Part shown: in pieces, positions 44,221 through 55,623 of the stretch
How positions within the stretch are numbered: the first letter of the stretch is position 1
Layout: every line of letters begins with the position of its first letter
Origin: Comamonas sp. KCTC 72670
GTDB lineage: Bacteria > Myxococcota > Myxococcia > Myxococcales > Myxococcaceae
DNA length: 64,000 bases
Assembly (NCBI GenBank): GCA_014656495.1
Contig: BNCN01000009.1
Location: 1 to 64,000, forward strand
Direction: 5' to 3'
The notes under the pieces: model-generated
What the model was told of the DNA's origin: nothing
The model's database searches: none
Seen by the model: only the letters and a program-made list of their open reading frames with translations
Position numbers and translations under genes: made by a program

Positions 44221-44450
44221 CCCCACAAGGCTGTGGATGGCCTGTGGACAGCGGGGGAGCGGCTGTGGAGAAACCCCGGCGTGGATCAACACCTGTGGGT
44301 TCCCGGGGATAACCGTCACCTTACCCACATGTAGCACATCGGAAATTCGTGAGGATTCTCAAGAGCTTGCTGACTTGTCCCCAAGTCTGAGCTGCCTACT
44401 GCTGCTACCAATAGATCAATACTCTCTATAACCCTTTAGAAGAAGCAGCC
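44221..44450. other. Candidate chromosomal replication origin (oriC)
   Basis: Within 370 bp lacking a gene (44126-44495), DnaA-box-like nonamers cluster: TGTGGATGG (44232-44240), TGTGGACAG (44243-44251), TGTGGAGAA (44264-44272), CGTGGATCA (44280-44288), CGGGGATAA (44304-44312), TTACCCACA (44321-44329) and TTGTCCCCA (44375-44383). Each matches TGTGGATAA/TTATCCACA or the high-GC variant TTGTCCACA at 7-8 of 9 positions. Most are in one orientation and closely spaced. A 38-bp tract at 44408-44445 has only 13 G/C, an obvious candidate unwinding element. GACTTG-TCCC-CAAGTC (44372-44387) forms a small hairpin between them. The layout of boxes, then AT-rich tract is that of bacterial oriC. Confidence 0.72.
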
Positions 44451-44495
44451 GGGCTGGGGACGAAGTGCCTGTGGAATCCGCCGGCCACCGGCGCA

Positions 44496-44792
44496 TCAAG
44501 GCAGGGCGGCGCGCAGGCGCTCGAGCAACGCGGGCAGCCGGGCCATGAGCTCGCGGTCCATGCCCTCCAGGGCGCCTCTGAGGGCCGCCAGGTCCTCCGG
44601 AGCGCGATCCGCGTTCACCATGCGCTGCAGGACCCTAAGACGCTGGTTTCGCAGCACCAGGCTGCCCAGGACGTCCTCCAATTCGGCGGAGAGGGCCTCT
44701 CCCAGGTCCAGGTCGTGGCCAATCAGCTCACGCAGCTGTTCCACCAGGTACGTCAGGTCCCAGGATTCCGCGTATCCGGCACGGCGTGACAT
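44496..44792 (-). CDS. Small helical protein beside the putative origin
   Basis: The 98-residue protein is predicted almost entirely helical and Leu/Arg/Glu-rich (DLTYLVEQLRELIGHDLDLG, SLVLRNQRLRVLQRMVNAD, LMARLPALLERLRAALP), with a coiled-coil tendency and no signal peptide. The ATG at 44792 follows GGGTGAG; a TTG at 44801 is an alternative. It is 30 bp downstream of another small gene on the same strand. No family recognised; its 3' end abuts the proposed origin. Confidence 0.6.
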   Translation of the reverse strand: MSRRAGYAESWDLTYLVEQLRELIGHDLDLGEALSAELEDVLGSLVLRNQRLRVLQRMVNADRAPEDLAALRGALEGMDRELMARLPALLERLRAALP

Positions 44793-44822
44793 CTCACCCA
44801 AGCCCGAGGCGCGCCGCGGAAG

Positions 44823-45116
44823 TCATTCCAGCGGCTGGGGCCGGATGAGGCCCGCGAGGGTGAGGCGTGAACGGGAGGGCTCCAGCTCCACGCTGACCTG
44901 GCAGCCGGCCACATCCATCCGCAGCGTATAGGGGCCATCGGCGGGGAGCTGGCCCTGCTCCTGCCGGGCGAGGGAGGCCAGCCGGAACAGCTCGGCGAGC
45001 AGCTCCTGTCGCGTCTCCGTCGGAAGCTCCTCCACGGCCGCCTGCAGGCCGCGTGGGATGAGCACCGTGAAGGCTTGCGATGACGACGGGGCGCATGAGG
45101 ATGCGGCAGAGGTCAT
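44823..45116 (-). CDS. Small protein of unknown function
   Basis: The 97-residue protein from ATG 45116 has a Ser/Ala-rich lead, then a helical part (PRGLQAAVEELPTETRQELL, LFRLASLARQEQ) and a beta-rich end (PYTLRMDVAGCQVSVELEPS). GGGTGCGG precedes the start. The frame extends to 45209 but the extra residues are Cys/Trp-rich noise. Its stop is 30 bp before the next small gene, so the two probably form an operon reading toward the origin. No family recognised. Confidence 0.58.
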   Translation of the reverse strand: MTSAASSCAPSSSQAFTVLIPRGLQAAVEELPTETRQELLAELFRLASLARQEQGQLPADGPYTLRMDVAGCQVSVELEPSRSRLTLAGLIRPQPLE

Positions 45117-45316
45117 GCCGCACCCTGGGTGCCAGAACCATACCTTTCGAACCCCCAGCCATTTCGGACGGTTGCAGGTTGTAGCGCTGGAACGGCCTGT
45201 AAAAAACACTGCCGGGGCCGCGAGCCACCCTGAAGTGTTGGGAGGTGAGAGACGGCCCCGCGGGGCCGGTCAGGAGGCCGTTTCCGGCGGGTATAGCCAT
45301 GGTGGGGGGACACGCC

Positions 45317-47527
45317 ATGACGCACGCGACGAAGGCAGTCCGGGTGGGGCGGCGGTGGAGTGGCATCCTGGGGTGGATGCTGGCGCTGGGGTGGGTGATG
45401 GCCTGCCGGGACGCGCCTCCCCTGTCGGACGCGGTGGGGCGCCTGCGGTTGTCGGTGCAGCGCGTGGACTTCCCGGCCGCCTACCCGGGCTCCCTGCGAG
45501 AGGCCGAGGTCCGGGTGCTGAATGGCGGCCGGGCCCCCTTGGACGTGACGTGGACGGAGGTGCCCGCGCCCTTCTCGGTGGAGGCCGCGCTGCCGGTCCA
45601 GGTCCTCGCGGGCGAGGTGCCCGTGCGGCTGCGCTTCGCGCCCCAGGCGGAGGGCACCTTCCAGGTCACCGTCATCGGGACGGCGTCGGACGGCGGCCAG
45701 GTGGAGCTGGTGCTCGCGGGCGAGGCGCGGCCCGTGCCGGAGTGCTTCACGCCGGTGACGTGCGCGGCGGCCGCCTTCGACCGGGTGACGGAGCGGTGCG
45801 TGGAGTCCGCGCTGCCGGACGGCACCGCGTGTGATCCGGGCAACGCCTGCCTCGTGGGCGCCACCTGCCAGGCGGGCCGCTGCCGGGGCGTGGAGCGCGC
45901 GTGTGATGACGGCGACGCCTGCACCACGGACGTGTGCCACGTGCTGGACGGGTGCCAGGCGGTGCCCGCGCCGCCCTGTCCGTCGGCCGGGCCGTGTCAG
46001 GTGGGCACGTGCGACCCGCGGAGAGGGTGCTCCACGGCGCCCGCGCCGAACGGCACCCTGTGCGGAGGGGGGCGGGGAACCTGTGAGGACGTGGACGTGT
46101 GCCTGGACGGGGCCTGCGTGCAGCGCGACCTGCCGGAGGGCTTCGTGTGCGAGGCGGCCACGCCCTGCCAGGCGGCGGGGCAGTGCCGGGGCGGGACGTG
46201 CGCGCGGCCGGCTGCCCGCGCCCTGTCGCCGGACTGGCAGTACGACGCCCGTGAGGAGGGGCAGCAACTGCAGGACCTGCTGGTGGGGCCCGAGGGGGAC
46301 GTGACGCTGACGGGCTTCTACGGCACGCCGCTGCTGGACGCGGCCGGCAAGGTGCCGGTGCGGGCGTCCAACCCGGCGCGGCGCTGCATGCTGTGGAACG
46401 ACCGGCTCCTGTGCATGGACATGCCCGTGGATGGGACGGTGTCCCTGCTGGAGCGGAGCACGGGCTCGCCGCGGTGGACCTTCACCCTGGGCAAGGCGCG
46501 GCCGGACATCCGGGAGCGGACCCAGACGCTGTTCCTGGCGAGGCTGGCGGTGATGGCACCGGACCGGCTGGCGGCGCTCTTCGAGGCCTACCCGGCGGAC
46601 CAGCCGCGGGACACCGGCTGCCGCAACTACTTCCTGGTGGTGCTGGATGCCTACGGGCACATGGTGTCCGCGCAGGAGCTGACGGATCCGCTGCTCGCCG
46701 AGTGCAACCACCCGCACCCCTTCGGCCTCGCCTCGGACGCGGTGGGCGGCCTCTACATCGCCTTCGCGCCCACCGTGAACACGGGCGCGCCGCTGGAGTC
46801 CGGTGCGCCCACGTTGCTCATGGCCTTCTCCTCGGACGGGGTGCCGGGCTGGCGGAGGACGGACCCGATGCGCGCCGGTGAGCTGGCGGTGGTGAACGGC
46901 CTGCTGCTGCCCGAGCGCGGCTTCCAGGCCCTGGGCACCCGGGATGGGGCGCCGGTGGGCCAGACGGTTCCACAGCCCTTCGGCCGCGTGGTGGCCACCC
47001 GCGACGTGGTGGTGCCCAGCGCGCCGGGGACCACGGTGAACGCGACCGTGAGCTCGAGCAGCGCGCCGCCCGCCGCGACCGAGCTGCGGGGCTTCCGGCT
47101 CCCGGACATGACGCCCGCGTGGACGTACACGGTGAAGGCGGGCCAGAGCCTTTCGACCAAGGAGCTGCGGCTGGCCACGTTCCCCAGGGGCGCGGGCCTG
47201 CCGCCGGAGCCGCTGGTGCTGACCCACGCGGTGGGGGCCGGCAACGAGCGGCTGCTCGTGGGCGTGCGGACGGTGGACGGCGGCGAGGCCTTCCAGTGCC
47301 CGCTGACCTATGGGCCGCGCACCTTGCCGCAGTTGATGGAGCTGGCGCCGGACACCCTGTTCCTGATGGAGGGCGCGCTCAGCTGTGGCGAGTGCGATCC
47401 CCCGTTCGCCAACAGCCAGCCCCGCTTCCTGCGCTTCACCCTGCCGGGGCTGGAGCCCTCGCGAGAGCCCTGGCCCGGCACCTTCGGCGGACCGGGGCAT
47501 GGGCACCACGAGCAGGCCGCGCACTGA
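45317..47527 (+). CDS. Lipoprotein with ASH-like and Cys-rich domains
   Basis: The 736-residue protein starts at ATG 45317 after GGGGGGA. It has a lipobox (GWMLALGWVMAC). Residues 40-140 resemble an ASPM-SPD-2-Hydin-type Ig domain (LRLSVQRVDFPAAYPGSLRE, then VRLRFAPQAEGTF). Residues 140-310 are Cys-rich, with EGF/TNFR-like spacing repeated several times (ACDDGDACTTDVCHVLDGC, GPCQVGTCDPRRGC). The remaining 420 residues are beta-rich, probably a propeller-like domain of WTFTLGKARP-type strands. The end is His-rich (GHGHHEQAAH). Such architectures are common in myxobacterial surface proteins of unknown role. Confidence 0.8.
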   Translation: MTHATKAVRVGRRWSGILGWMLALGWVMACRDAPPLSDAVGRLRLSVQRVDFPAAYPGSLREAEVRVLNGGRAPLDVTWTEVPAPFSVEAALPVQVLAGEVPVRLRFAPQAEGTFQVTVIGTASDGGQVELVLAGEARPVPECFTPVTCAAAAFDRVTERCVESALPDGTACDPGNACLVGATCQAGRCRGVERACDDGDACTTDVCHVLDGCQAVPAPPCPSAGPCQVGTCDPRRGCSTAPAPNGTLCGGGRGTCEDVDVCLDGACVQRDLPEGFVCEAATPCQAAGQCRGGTCARPAARALSPDWQYDAREEGQQLQDLLVGPEGDVTLTGFYGTPLLDAAGKVPVRASNPARRCMLWNDRLLCMDMPVDGTVSLLERSTGSPRWTFTLGKARPDIRERTQTLFLARLAVMAPDRLAALFEAYPADQPRDTGCRNYFLVVLDAYGHMVSAQELTDPLLAECNHPHPFGLASDAVGGLYIAFAPTVNTGAPLESGAPTLLMAFSSDGVPGWRRTDPMRAGELAVVNGLLLPERGFQALGTRDGAPVGQTVPQPFGRVVATRDVVVPSAPGTTVNATVSSSSAPPAATELRGFRLPDMTPAWTYTVKAGQSLSTKELRLATFPRGAGLPPEPLVLTHAVGAGNERLLVGVRTVDGGEAFQCPLTYGPRTLPQLMELAPDTLFLMEGALSCGECDPPFANSQPRFLRFTLPGLEPSREPWPGTFGGPGHGHHEQAAH

Positions 47528-47573
47528 GCGGCGCCGCGCGCTGTCTGTGGAGAACTTGTGGGCGTCTCGGCAC

Positions 47574-47913
47574 TCAGGCCGGTGACGGTGGCGGGCGGCG
47601 CACGTCGAGGATGCGGCCCTCGCGCAGCCAGCCCGCCGCATCCCTGGACAGAGGCGCGCCCACGGCGGTGACGTGTTCGGGCGCGGTGCGCGTCAGCCAT
47701 CCGAGCCAGGCGCACAACGCCGCGTCCAACGGGTCATGGGTGGGCAGCAGGCCCGGGGGGACGCCGCGAGCCCTCGACACGGCGGCCCACGGGTGCTCGG
47801 TGAAGCGCACCTGCCCGCGCGGGGTCCACCTCCGCCACGTCCACCGGCCTGGGGATGCGTGCGAAGGGGTCCGTCAAATCCCAGCCGAGGAAACGCGGCG
47901 TGCTCTCGGACAT
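47574..47913 (-). pseudogene. Decayed DUF429-like (RNase H-fold) gene
   Basis: From ATG 47913 the minus strand reads MSESTPRFLGWDLTDPFARI, then PRPVDVAEVDP, the start of a DUF429-type predicted nuclease. After about 34 codons the similarity jumps to another frame (QVRFTEHPWAAVSRARG), ending with the family's C-terminal block THDPLDAALCAWLGW and LREGRILDV. The joint lies near the CGGGCAGG at about 47815-47823, where one base out of frame separates the halves. The middle of the family (well over 100 residues, with most active-site positions) is absent. This is an internal deletion plus frameshift, so no functional product is expected. Confidence 0.6.
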
Positions 47914-48374
47914 GCGGGTGCCGGTGTAGTGGTTTTCCCTCAGGGTGCGCTGTCTCGCGCGGAGCCTGAAAGGAATTCAGTCTCACCCGGGCCTGCTCAT
48001 ACTCCTCGTGAACGCGCAACTGCTATGGGTCCTCACCCCATCCGGCCTGTCACGGTGCTTGCGGGAGTCATGACCCGACGGGTGGACATGGCCGCCGCAG
48101 CCGATATTCTGCGCCCACCGTGGTGTTCGGAGTTGGTGGACGGTATTCCACGGTGCCCATGCGCAGGCCGTTCGGGAGGCAACCCCCTTGCTCCCAAGCG
48201 CTCGCGTGGAAGAAGTGCGGTTGCCCGGGCTACCTTGGAGGTCCGGCGTGCGGCGGCTTCGTGGCATCGTGGGGGGCCCGCTCGGGCCCCGGGTGGAAGT
48301 TCCCGGGGCCCGAGAGACCTCGTCACGGCACCCCACGCTCCCAACGTGCCACGTTGTGTCGCGGCGAGCGCGGC
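47914..48374. other. Gene-free stretch with a strong hairpin
   Basis: About 460 bp with no reading frame that looks coding on either strand; the longer frames are shadows with skewed composition. It contains the 13-bp perfect stem at 48281-48314. Given the decayed gene beside it, this may be further degenerate sequence, but no similarity was recognised. Confidence 0.5.
48281..48314. terminator. 13-bp perfect hairpin
   Basis: CTCGGGCCCCGGG (48281-48293) and CCCGGGGCCCGAG (48302-48314) pair perfectly around TGGAAGTT. It lies 60 bp past the stop of the GIN-domain gene on the minus strand and is the likely terminator for it. Confidence 0.65.
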
Positions 48375-49106
48375 TCAGTCCTTGTAGAGGATGCGCGAGC
48401 CCCCACTGCTGGTGACCTCGTTCCGGCTCGGGCGCGATACGAGCTGGAGGATGCTGCCACCCGAGGCCTCGCCAAAGACGCGGTCGGTGGCGTCGGCTTC
48501 CACGCGCGAGCCGCCGCTGGCCTCCGCGGCCAGCGTCTGCACGCCCTTCACGTCCAGGGCGTGCAGGGTGGAGCCGCCGCTGATCTCGACGTCGAGGTCC
48601 GTCGCCTGACCGGAGAGCGTGACCTGGGAGCCGCCGCTGGCCTCGGCCTCCACCTGGCGCGCATCCACGCCGCGCACCTTGACGATGGAGCCGCCGCTGG
48701 CCTCGACCTCGAACTTACCCGTGCGGCTGGCCTCGGCTTCCACGCGGCTGCCACCACTGGCGTGGATGCCTTCGATGCGCGGGCTGCTAATGTAGAGGCG
48801 GACATGGCCGCCGCGGAACTTGTTGAAGGCGCTCTTGTCCACGCGGGTGTGGAGCTCGCCTCTCTCCACTTCCAGTTGGATGCGGGAGACCATCTCCGGC
48901 GGGCCCTCCAGGCGCACGGACTTGGGGCCCACCTTCACCTCGGCCTTGATGCCGTGGCTCACGGAGACCTCGTTGAAGTCGGCCACCTCGATGGACTGGC
49001 CCCGCTGCGGGCTGGAGGCGGACGCGGTGTCCTTCGGCTCCTGCGCGTGGGCACAGGCGGCGAACAGGAGGAACGACGAGAGGATTGAGACGCGGGCGGG
49101 GGACAT
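48375..49106 (-). CDS. GIN-domain (DUF2807) putative surface adhesin
   Basis: The 243-residue protein has an N-terminal secretion signal (SILSSFLLFAACAHAQ; the AAC could also be a weak lipobox). A head-GIN/DUF2807 domain follows: FNEVSVSHGIKAEVKVG, then at least six turns of a right-handed beta-helix-like repeat with the pattern EASGGS (HASGGSRVEAEAS, EASGGSIVKVRG, EASGGSQVTLSG, EISGGSTLHA). Turns recur about every 20 residues. The family is thought to include exported adhesin-like proteins. GGAG lies 7 bp before the ATG at 49106. Confidence 0.87.
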   Translation of the reverse strand: MSPARVSILSSFLLFAACAHAQEPKDTASASSPQRGQSIEVADFNEVSVSHGIKAEVKVGPKSVRLEGPPEMVSRIQLEVERGELHTRVDKSAFNKFRGGHVRLYISSPRIEGIHASGGSRVEAEASRTGKFEVEASGGSIVKVRGVDARQVEAEASGGSQVTLSGQATDLDVEISGGSTLHALDVKGVQTLAAEASGGSRVEADATDRVFGEASGGSILQLVSRPSRNEVTSSGGSRILYKD

Positions 49107-49195
49107 GGGCACGCTCCAAAGGAAAAGGGGCCACGACAGACCCCGACGTGCCTGAGGTACGCACGGACTCCCCGCCCATTGCCTCGCCCCGCGGT

Positions 49196-52318
<3,123 letters not shown>

Positions 52319-52633
52319 CGAATGGCGTCGAATGTACACCGTGACCCGGATGGACGCGAAAGCCCTGTCCCCTGGGGGTTTGTTACCGGACCAGGTGACT
52401 TCCCGGGTTGGTCGGAATTGATGCCCGATTCAGGTGGGGAATCGTGGGCGGCGCGCTGAAGAGCGGGTGTCAGGCGTGCGGGCGTGGCCGCGTCCACGGC
52501 GGCGAACCGCCATTTCCGGCGGCGCCCCGGTGAAGCGGGGGCCCTCGACGGGCCGCGCTCCTGGGGCCAGACACTTTCCCACGCGCGCCTGCATTGCCCT
52601 GCTTGGACTGGGCTAAGACGCGCCCAAGGTCCC
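52319..52633. promoter_or_regulatory. Divergent promoter region, kinase and RNase R-like gene
   Basis: This 315-bp stretch separates two divergent genes and contains no credible gene; the plus-strand frame into RNase R is open but its translation is unlike the family. An AT patch (GGAATTGATGCCCGATTCAG) lies near 52415. Neither flanking start has a strong ribosome binding site, which could point to leaderless or short-leader transcripts. No promoter hexamers could be fixed with confidence. Confidence 0.4.
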
Positions 52634-54529
52634 ATGGATACTTCTGTTTCGCCCCGCACCGTCACCGGCCGTCTCGACGTCCACCCTCGAGGCTTCGGCT
52701 TCCTCACCGTCCAGACGCCCGGCTCGGCCGAGGTGCTGTCCGCCTTCGTCCCGCCCCCCGACCTCAACCCCTACTTCGCGGGGGACGTCGTCACGGCCAC
52801 GGTGACGGCGGCCGCGGATGGCCGCTGGTCGGCCAGCCAGTTGTCGCTGGTGGAGCGCACCCGCACCCGCGTCTATGGCGAGGTGGTGCTGCGCAAGGGC
52901 GCGCCGCTGCTTCGCGTGGACCGCGAGGTGGCCAACGCGGACTGGGCGCTCGACGTGGGCGGGACGCCGGTGCAGGCCGGTGACGCGGTGGTGGCGCGCA
53001 TCGACGACGGCAAGGTGGTGTTGCTCTATCGCGTGGAGGCGGGAGCGGACCGCTCGTTGGAGCGGGTCATCGCGCGGCATGGGCTGCGCAAGGACTTCGC
53101 CGCGGAGGTCGTCGAGGAGGCCCGGAGCGCGCGCGTGGTGTCTCACGCGCTGGGCGCCCGGCGAGACTTGCGGGACGTGCCCACGGTGACGGTGGATGCG
53201 CCGTCCACGCGGGACATCGACGACGCCATCTCCGTGCTGCCCGCGGGCCCGGACGGGGCACTGCGGCTGCTGGTGTCCATCGCGGACGTGGGCGAGTACG
53301 TGAAGCAGGGCACGGCGCTGGACGCCGAGGCGCGCGAGCGGGCCACCAGCGTGTACCTGGCGGGGCGCGTGTTGCCGATGCTGCCCGAGGAGCTGTCCTC
53401 GCACTGGCTGAGCCTGGTGCCGGGCGAGGAGCGGCGGTGCCTGACGGTGGAGCTGCGCATCGACCCGCAGGGGCGGGTGACGGCGGCGGACGTGTACGAG
53501 AGCCTCATCCGCTCGTGGGCGCGGCTGAACTACGACGAGGTGGCGGCCTTCCTGGACCGGGGCGAGGTGTCGGAGCCCATGGCGCCGGTGCGGGACGTGA
53601 TGCCGTGGTTCCGGCTGGCGGCGGCGCGGCTGGCGGTGGCGCGGGCGGCGCGCGGCGGCATGGAGTTCGCGCGGGACGAGGCGCGCTTCACCTTCGACCA
53701 GGCGACGGGCGAGCTGTCCGGGCTGGTGAGCGAGAAGCCAACGTCCGCGCACGCGATGATTGAGCGCTTCATGGTGGCGGCGAACGAATCCATCGCCGGA
53801 TGGCTGCTCGCGCGGGGTCTGCCGGGGGTGTACCGCGTGCATGAGCAGCCGGACCCGTTGCGGGTGGAGGACCTGAATGCGTTCGCGGAGACGTCGGGCT
53901 TCGCTGCGGGCTTCGGGCGGGAGCTGACGCCGCTCGCGCTGGCGGCGTTCGACCGGCAGATTGCGGGCGCGGTGGCGGAGCCGGCGTTGCGTTCGGTGTT
54001 GCGGCGCTCGCTGGGGCCGTCGCGTTACACGGTGAAGCCGGGGCCGCACTTCGGGTTGGCGGCGCCGTTGTACCTGCACTTCACGTCACCGATTCGCCGG
54101 TACGCGGACCTGGCGGTGCACCGGACGTTGAAGGGGTATCTGCACGGGCGGCGGGACTTCGTGGACCAGGACCCGGAGGTGGAGACGCTGGCGGCGCACA
54201 TCAACGCGAAGGCGCGCGCGGCGAGCCGGGCGGAGAATGACAGGCACCGTGAGTTGGAAGCGCGGTGGATGGCGGGGCACGTGGGCAAGCAGTTCCCCGC
54301 GCGCGTGACGCGGGTGCGGCCCTTTGGCCTGGTGGTGCAGTTGGACGGCATGTTGGTGGAAGGCGTGGTGCCCACGGAGGCGCTGTCCGGAGGCCCCTTC
54401 CGTCCCGACGCGCGCGAGCTGTCCCTGGTGGGCAAGGAGCGGACCTTCACCGTGGGCATGCCGGTGACGGTGAAGGTGACGTCCACCGACGAGCAGCTCG
54501 GCCGCATCGAGCTGTCGCTGGCCGGATGA
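52634..54529 (+). CDS. RNase II/R-family exoribonuclease (VacB type)
   Basis: The 631-residue protein degrades RNA 3'-5' processively. It has an N-terminal cold-shock/OB region (VTGRLDVHPRGFGFLTVQ), a second OB (about 75-140) and the RNB catalytic domain (about 185-510). Its Asp cluster is VDAPSTRDIDDAISVL; further signatures are LVSIADVGEYVKQGTALD, LPEELSSHWLSL and APLYLHFTSPIRRYADLAVH. A C-terminal S1 domain follows (about 545-630, FPARVTRVRPFGLVVQLDGM). It lacks the Lys-rich tail of Escherichia coli RNase R and is shorter (about 810 residues there). The ATG at 52634 is chosen because it gives the family N terminus. Confidence 0.93.
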   Translation: MDTSVSPRTVTGRLDVHPRGFGFLTVQTPGSAEVLSAFVPPPDLNPYFAGDVVTATVTAAADGRWSASQLSLVERTRTRVYGEVVLRKGAPLLRVDREVANADWALDVGGTPVQAGDAVVARIDDGKVVLLYRVEAGADRSLERVIARHGLRKDFAAEVVEEARSARVVSHALGARRDLRDVPTVTVDAPSTRDIDDAISVLPAGPDGALRLLVSIADVGEYVKQGTALDAEARERATSVYLAGRVLPMLPEELSSHWLSLVPGEERRCLTVELRIDPQGRVTAADVYESLIRSWARLNYDEVAAFLDRGEVSEPMAPVRDVMPWFRLAAARLAVARAARGGMEFARDEARFTFDQATGELSGLVSEKPTSAHAMIERFMVAANESIAGWLLARGLPGVYRVHEQPDPLRVEDLNAFAETSGFAAGFGRELTPLALAAFDRQIAGAVAEPALRSVLRRSLGPSRYTVKPGPHFGLAAPLYLHFTSPIRRYADLAVHRTLKGYLHGRRDFVDQDPEVETLAAHINAKARAASRAENDRHRELEARWMAGHVGKQFPARVTRVRPFGLVVQLDGMLVEGVVPTEALSGGPFRPDARELSLVGKERTFTVGMPVTVKVTSTDEQLGRIELSLAG

Positions 54530-54544
54530 GATAGAAATGCCCGA

Positions 54545-55173
54545 ATGGGCATTCGCTGGTCCAAGGTCATCGTGCTCCTGACGGCGGCGTGTGGCGGGGC
54601 GGGTTACCGGTACGCGGGACGAGACATCTACTTCGGCCCCGAGGGCGATCAGGTCTGGGTCCGAGGCCCATGGCCTGCCATCCAGCCATCGACGAATGTG
54701 GATGATGTCATCGACCAGCTATGCCCGGTCATCATGGAGATGGATGGGGCACGCGAAAAGGACTACGGCCAGGAGTACTGCGGCGTTCTCTCTCGCTAGG
54801 CGAGGGGGTCTTCTACGCGAGCTACCCCTCTCCCATTGGAGGAACGCAGCGAGTCGGTCCCAACAAGCGCAAGTCGTGTACTTCGCCGCGCTACGTGAGG
54901 GATGAGCGCGGCCGGACCATCGGCCTCGCCGACTACCACAGTCACCCCTGGACGCCTTCGCCGCTGACGCCGGAAGACATGTGGGAGAAGAATCAGCGCT
55001 GGCTCATCCGGATTCAATTCGACTCGGACTGCCATGTCATGAAGCTCATCCCTCATGCGAACGAGGCACGGCCGGGCGAAGTCTATCTCCGGAAGGGGAA
55101 AGCGTGGGCACTCATCGGCATCATCAAGCCGGAGCACAAACCGCTCGGCATCGTCACGGACGTGGGCGAATAG
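54545..55173 (+). pseudogene. JAMM-like lipoprotein gene interrupted at a CT repeat
   Basis: The first frame (ATG 54545 to the TAG at 54797) encodes a lipoprotein signal (KVIVLLTAACGG) and 84 residues ending GQEYCGVLSR. The second half continues in another frame from about 54794 (SLGEGVFYASYPSP) to the stop at 55173. It contains YHSHPWTPSPLTPED, which fits the JAMM/MPN zinc motif (HxHPx6-TxxD), with a possible catalytic Glu in QEYCGVL. The break is at TCTCTCTC (54787-54794). Removing one CT unit restores a single 208-residue frame reading GVLSLGEGVFY. It therefore looks like a slippage mutation, phase variant or sequencing error in a real gene. Confidence 0.72.
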
Positions 55174-55182
55174 GAGAAGGTC

Positions 55183-55602
55183 ATGAGGCGGCTTGCTCTG
55201 TTGATGACCCTGGTCGTGCTTCCAGGGTGCGCGCTCTTCCAGCGTCCCTTCCGTCCAGAACACGCGCCCAAGGAGGAGGCGGCGAAGCTTCCCTACCCGC
55301 TATGGCTTCCAACCGAAGGAAAGGTGCGGTTGTCAGCGGACATGACCACCGCCATCGGCCTCGCCATGGACGACCTGCTTCCTCGGAACATCCAACCGCC
55401 GAGGAACGCGACGCCTGACGATGTATGCCTCCACCGTCGAGACTCCTATGACGTCGAGGCTGCCCCGTTGAACGATGACGTGATGCTCGTCAGGTTCCTC
55501 GTCAAGGAAGGCGCATGTCGTAGCGAAGGGGCCACCGCGATCGAGGCGGCCACCTACGCCGTGGATGTGAAGAGCTGGCGCATCCTCGCCGTGCAGCGGT
55601 AG
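55183..55602 (+). CDS. Small lipoprotein, partner of the JAMM-like gene
   Basis: The 139-residue protein has a textbook lipoprotein signal (MRRLALLMTLVVLPGC, Cys16). The mature part has a Pro-rich lead and a mixed domain with paired Cys (DDVCLHRRDSYDVEAAPLND, then EGACRSEGATAIEAATYAVD). GGAGAAGG is 3 bp before the ATG and the gene starts 9 bp after the JAMM-like frame ends, so both belong to one operon. Paired lipoproteins of this kind could form an enzyme-inhibitor or toxin-immunity couple, but nothing in the sequence proves it. No family recognised. Confidence 0.7.
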   Translation: MRRLALLMTLVVLPGCALFQRPFRPEHAPKEEAAKLPYPLWLPTEGKVRLSADMTTAIGLAMDDLLPRNIQPPRNATPDDVCLHRRDSYDVEAAPLNDDVMLVRFLVKEGACRSEGATAIEAATYAVDVKSWRILAVQR

Positions 55603-55623
55603 CTGCCGCGCGGGGCTGGCACT

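Noticed and set aside
48120-49088. Long plus-strand frame antisense to the GIN-domain gene
   Set aside because: Antisense shadow: it mirrors the EASGGS repeats of the real gene and lacks a start signal.
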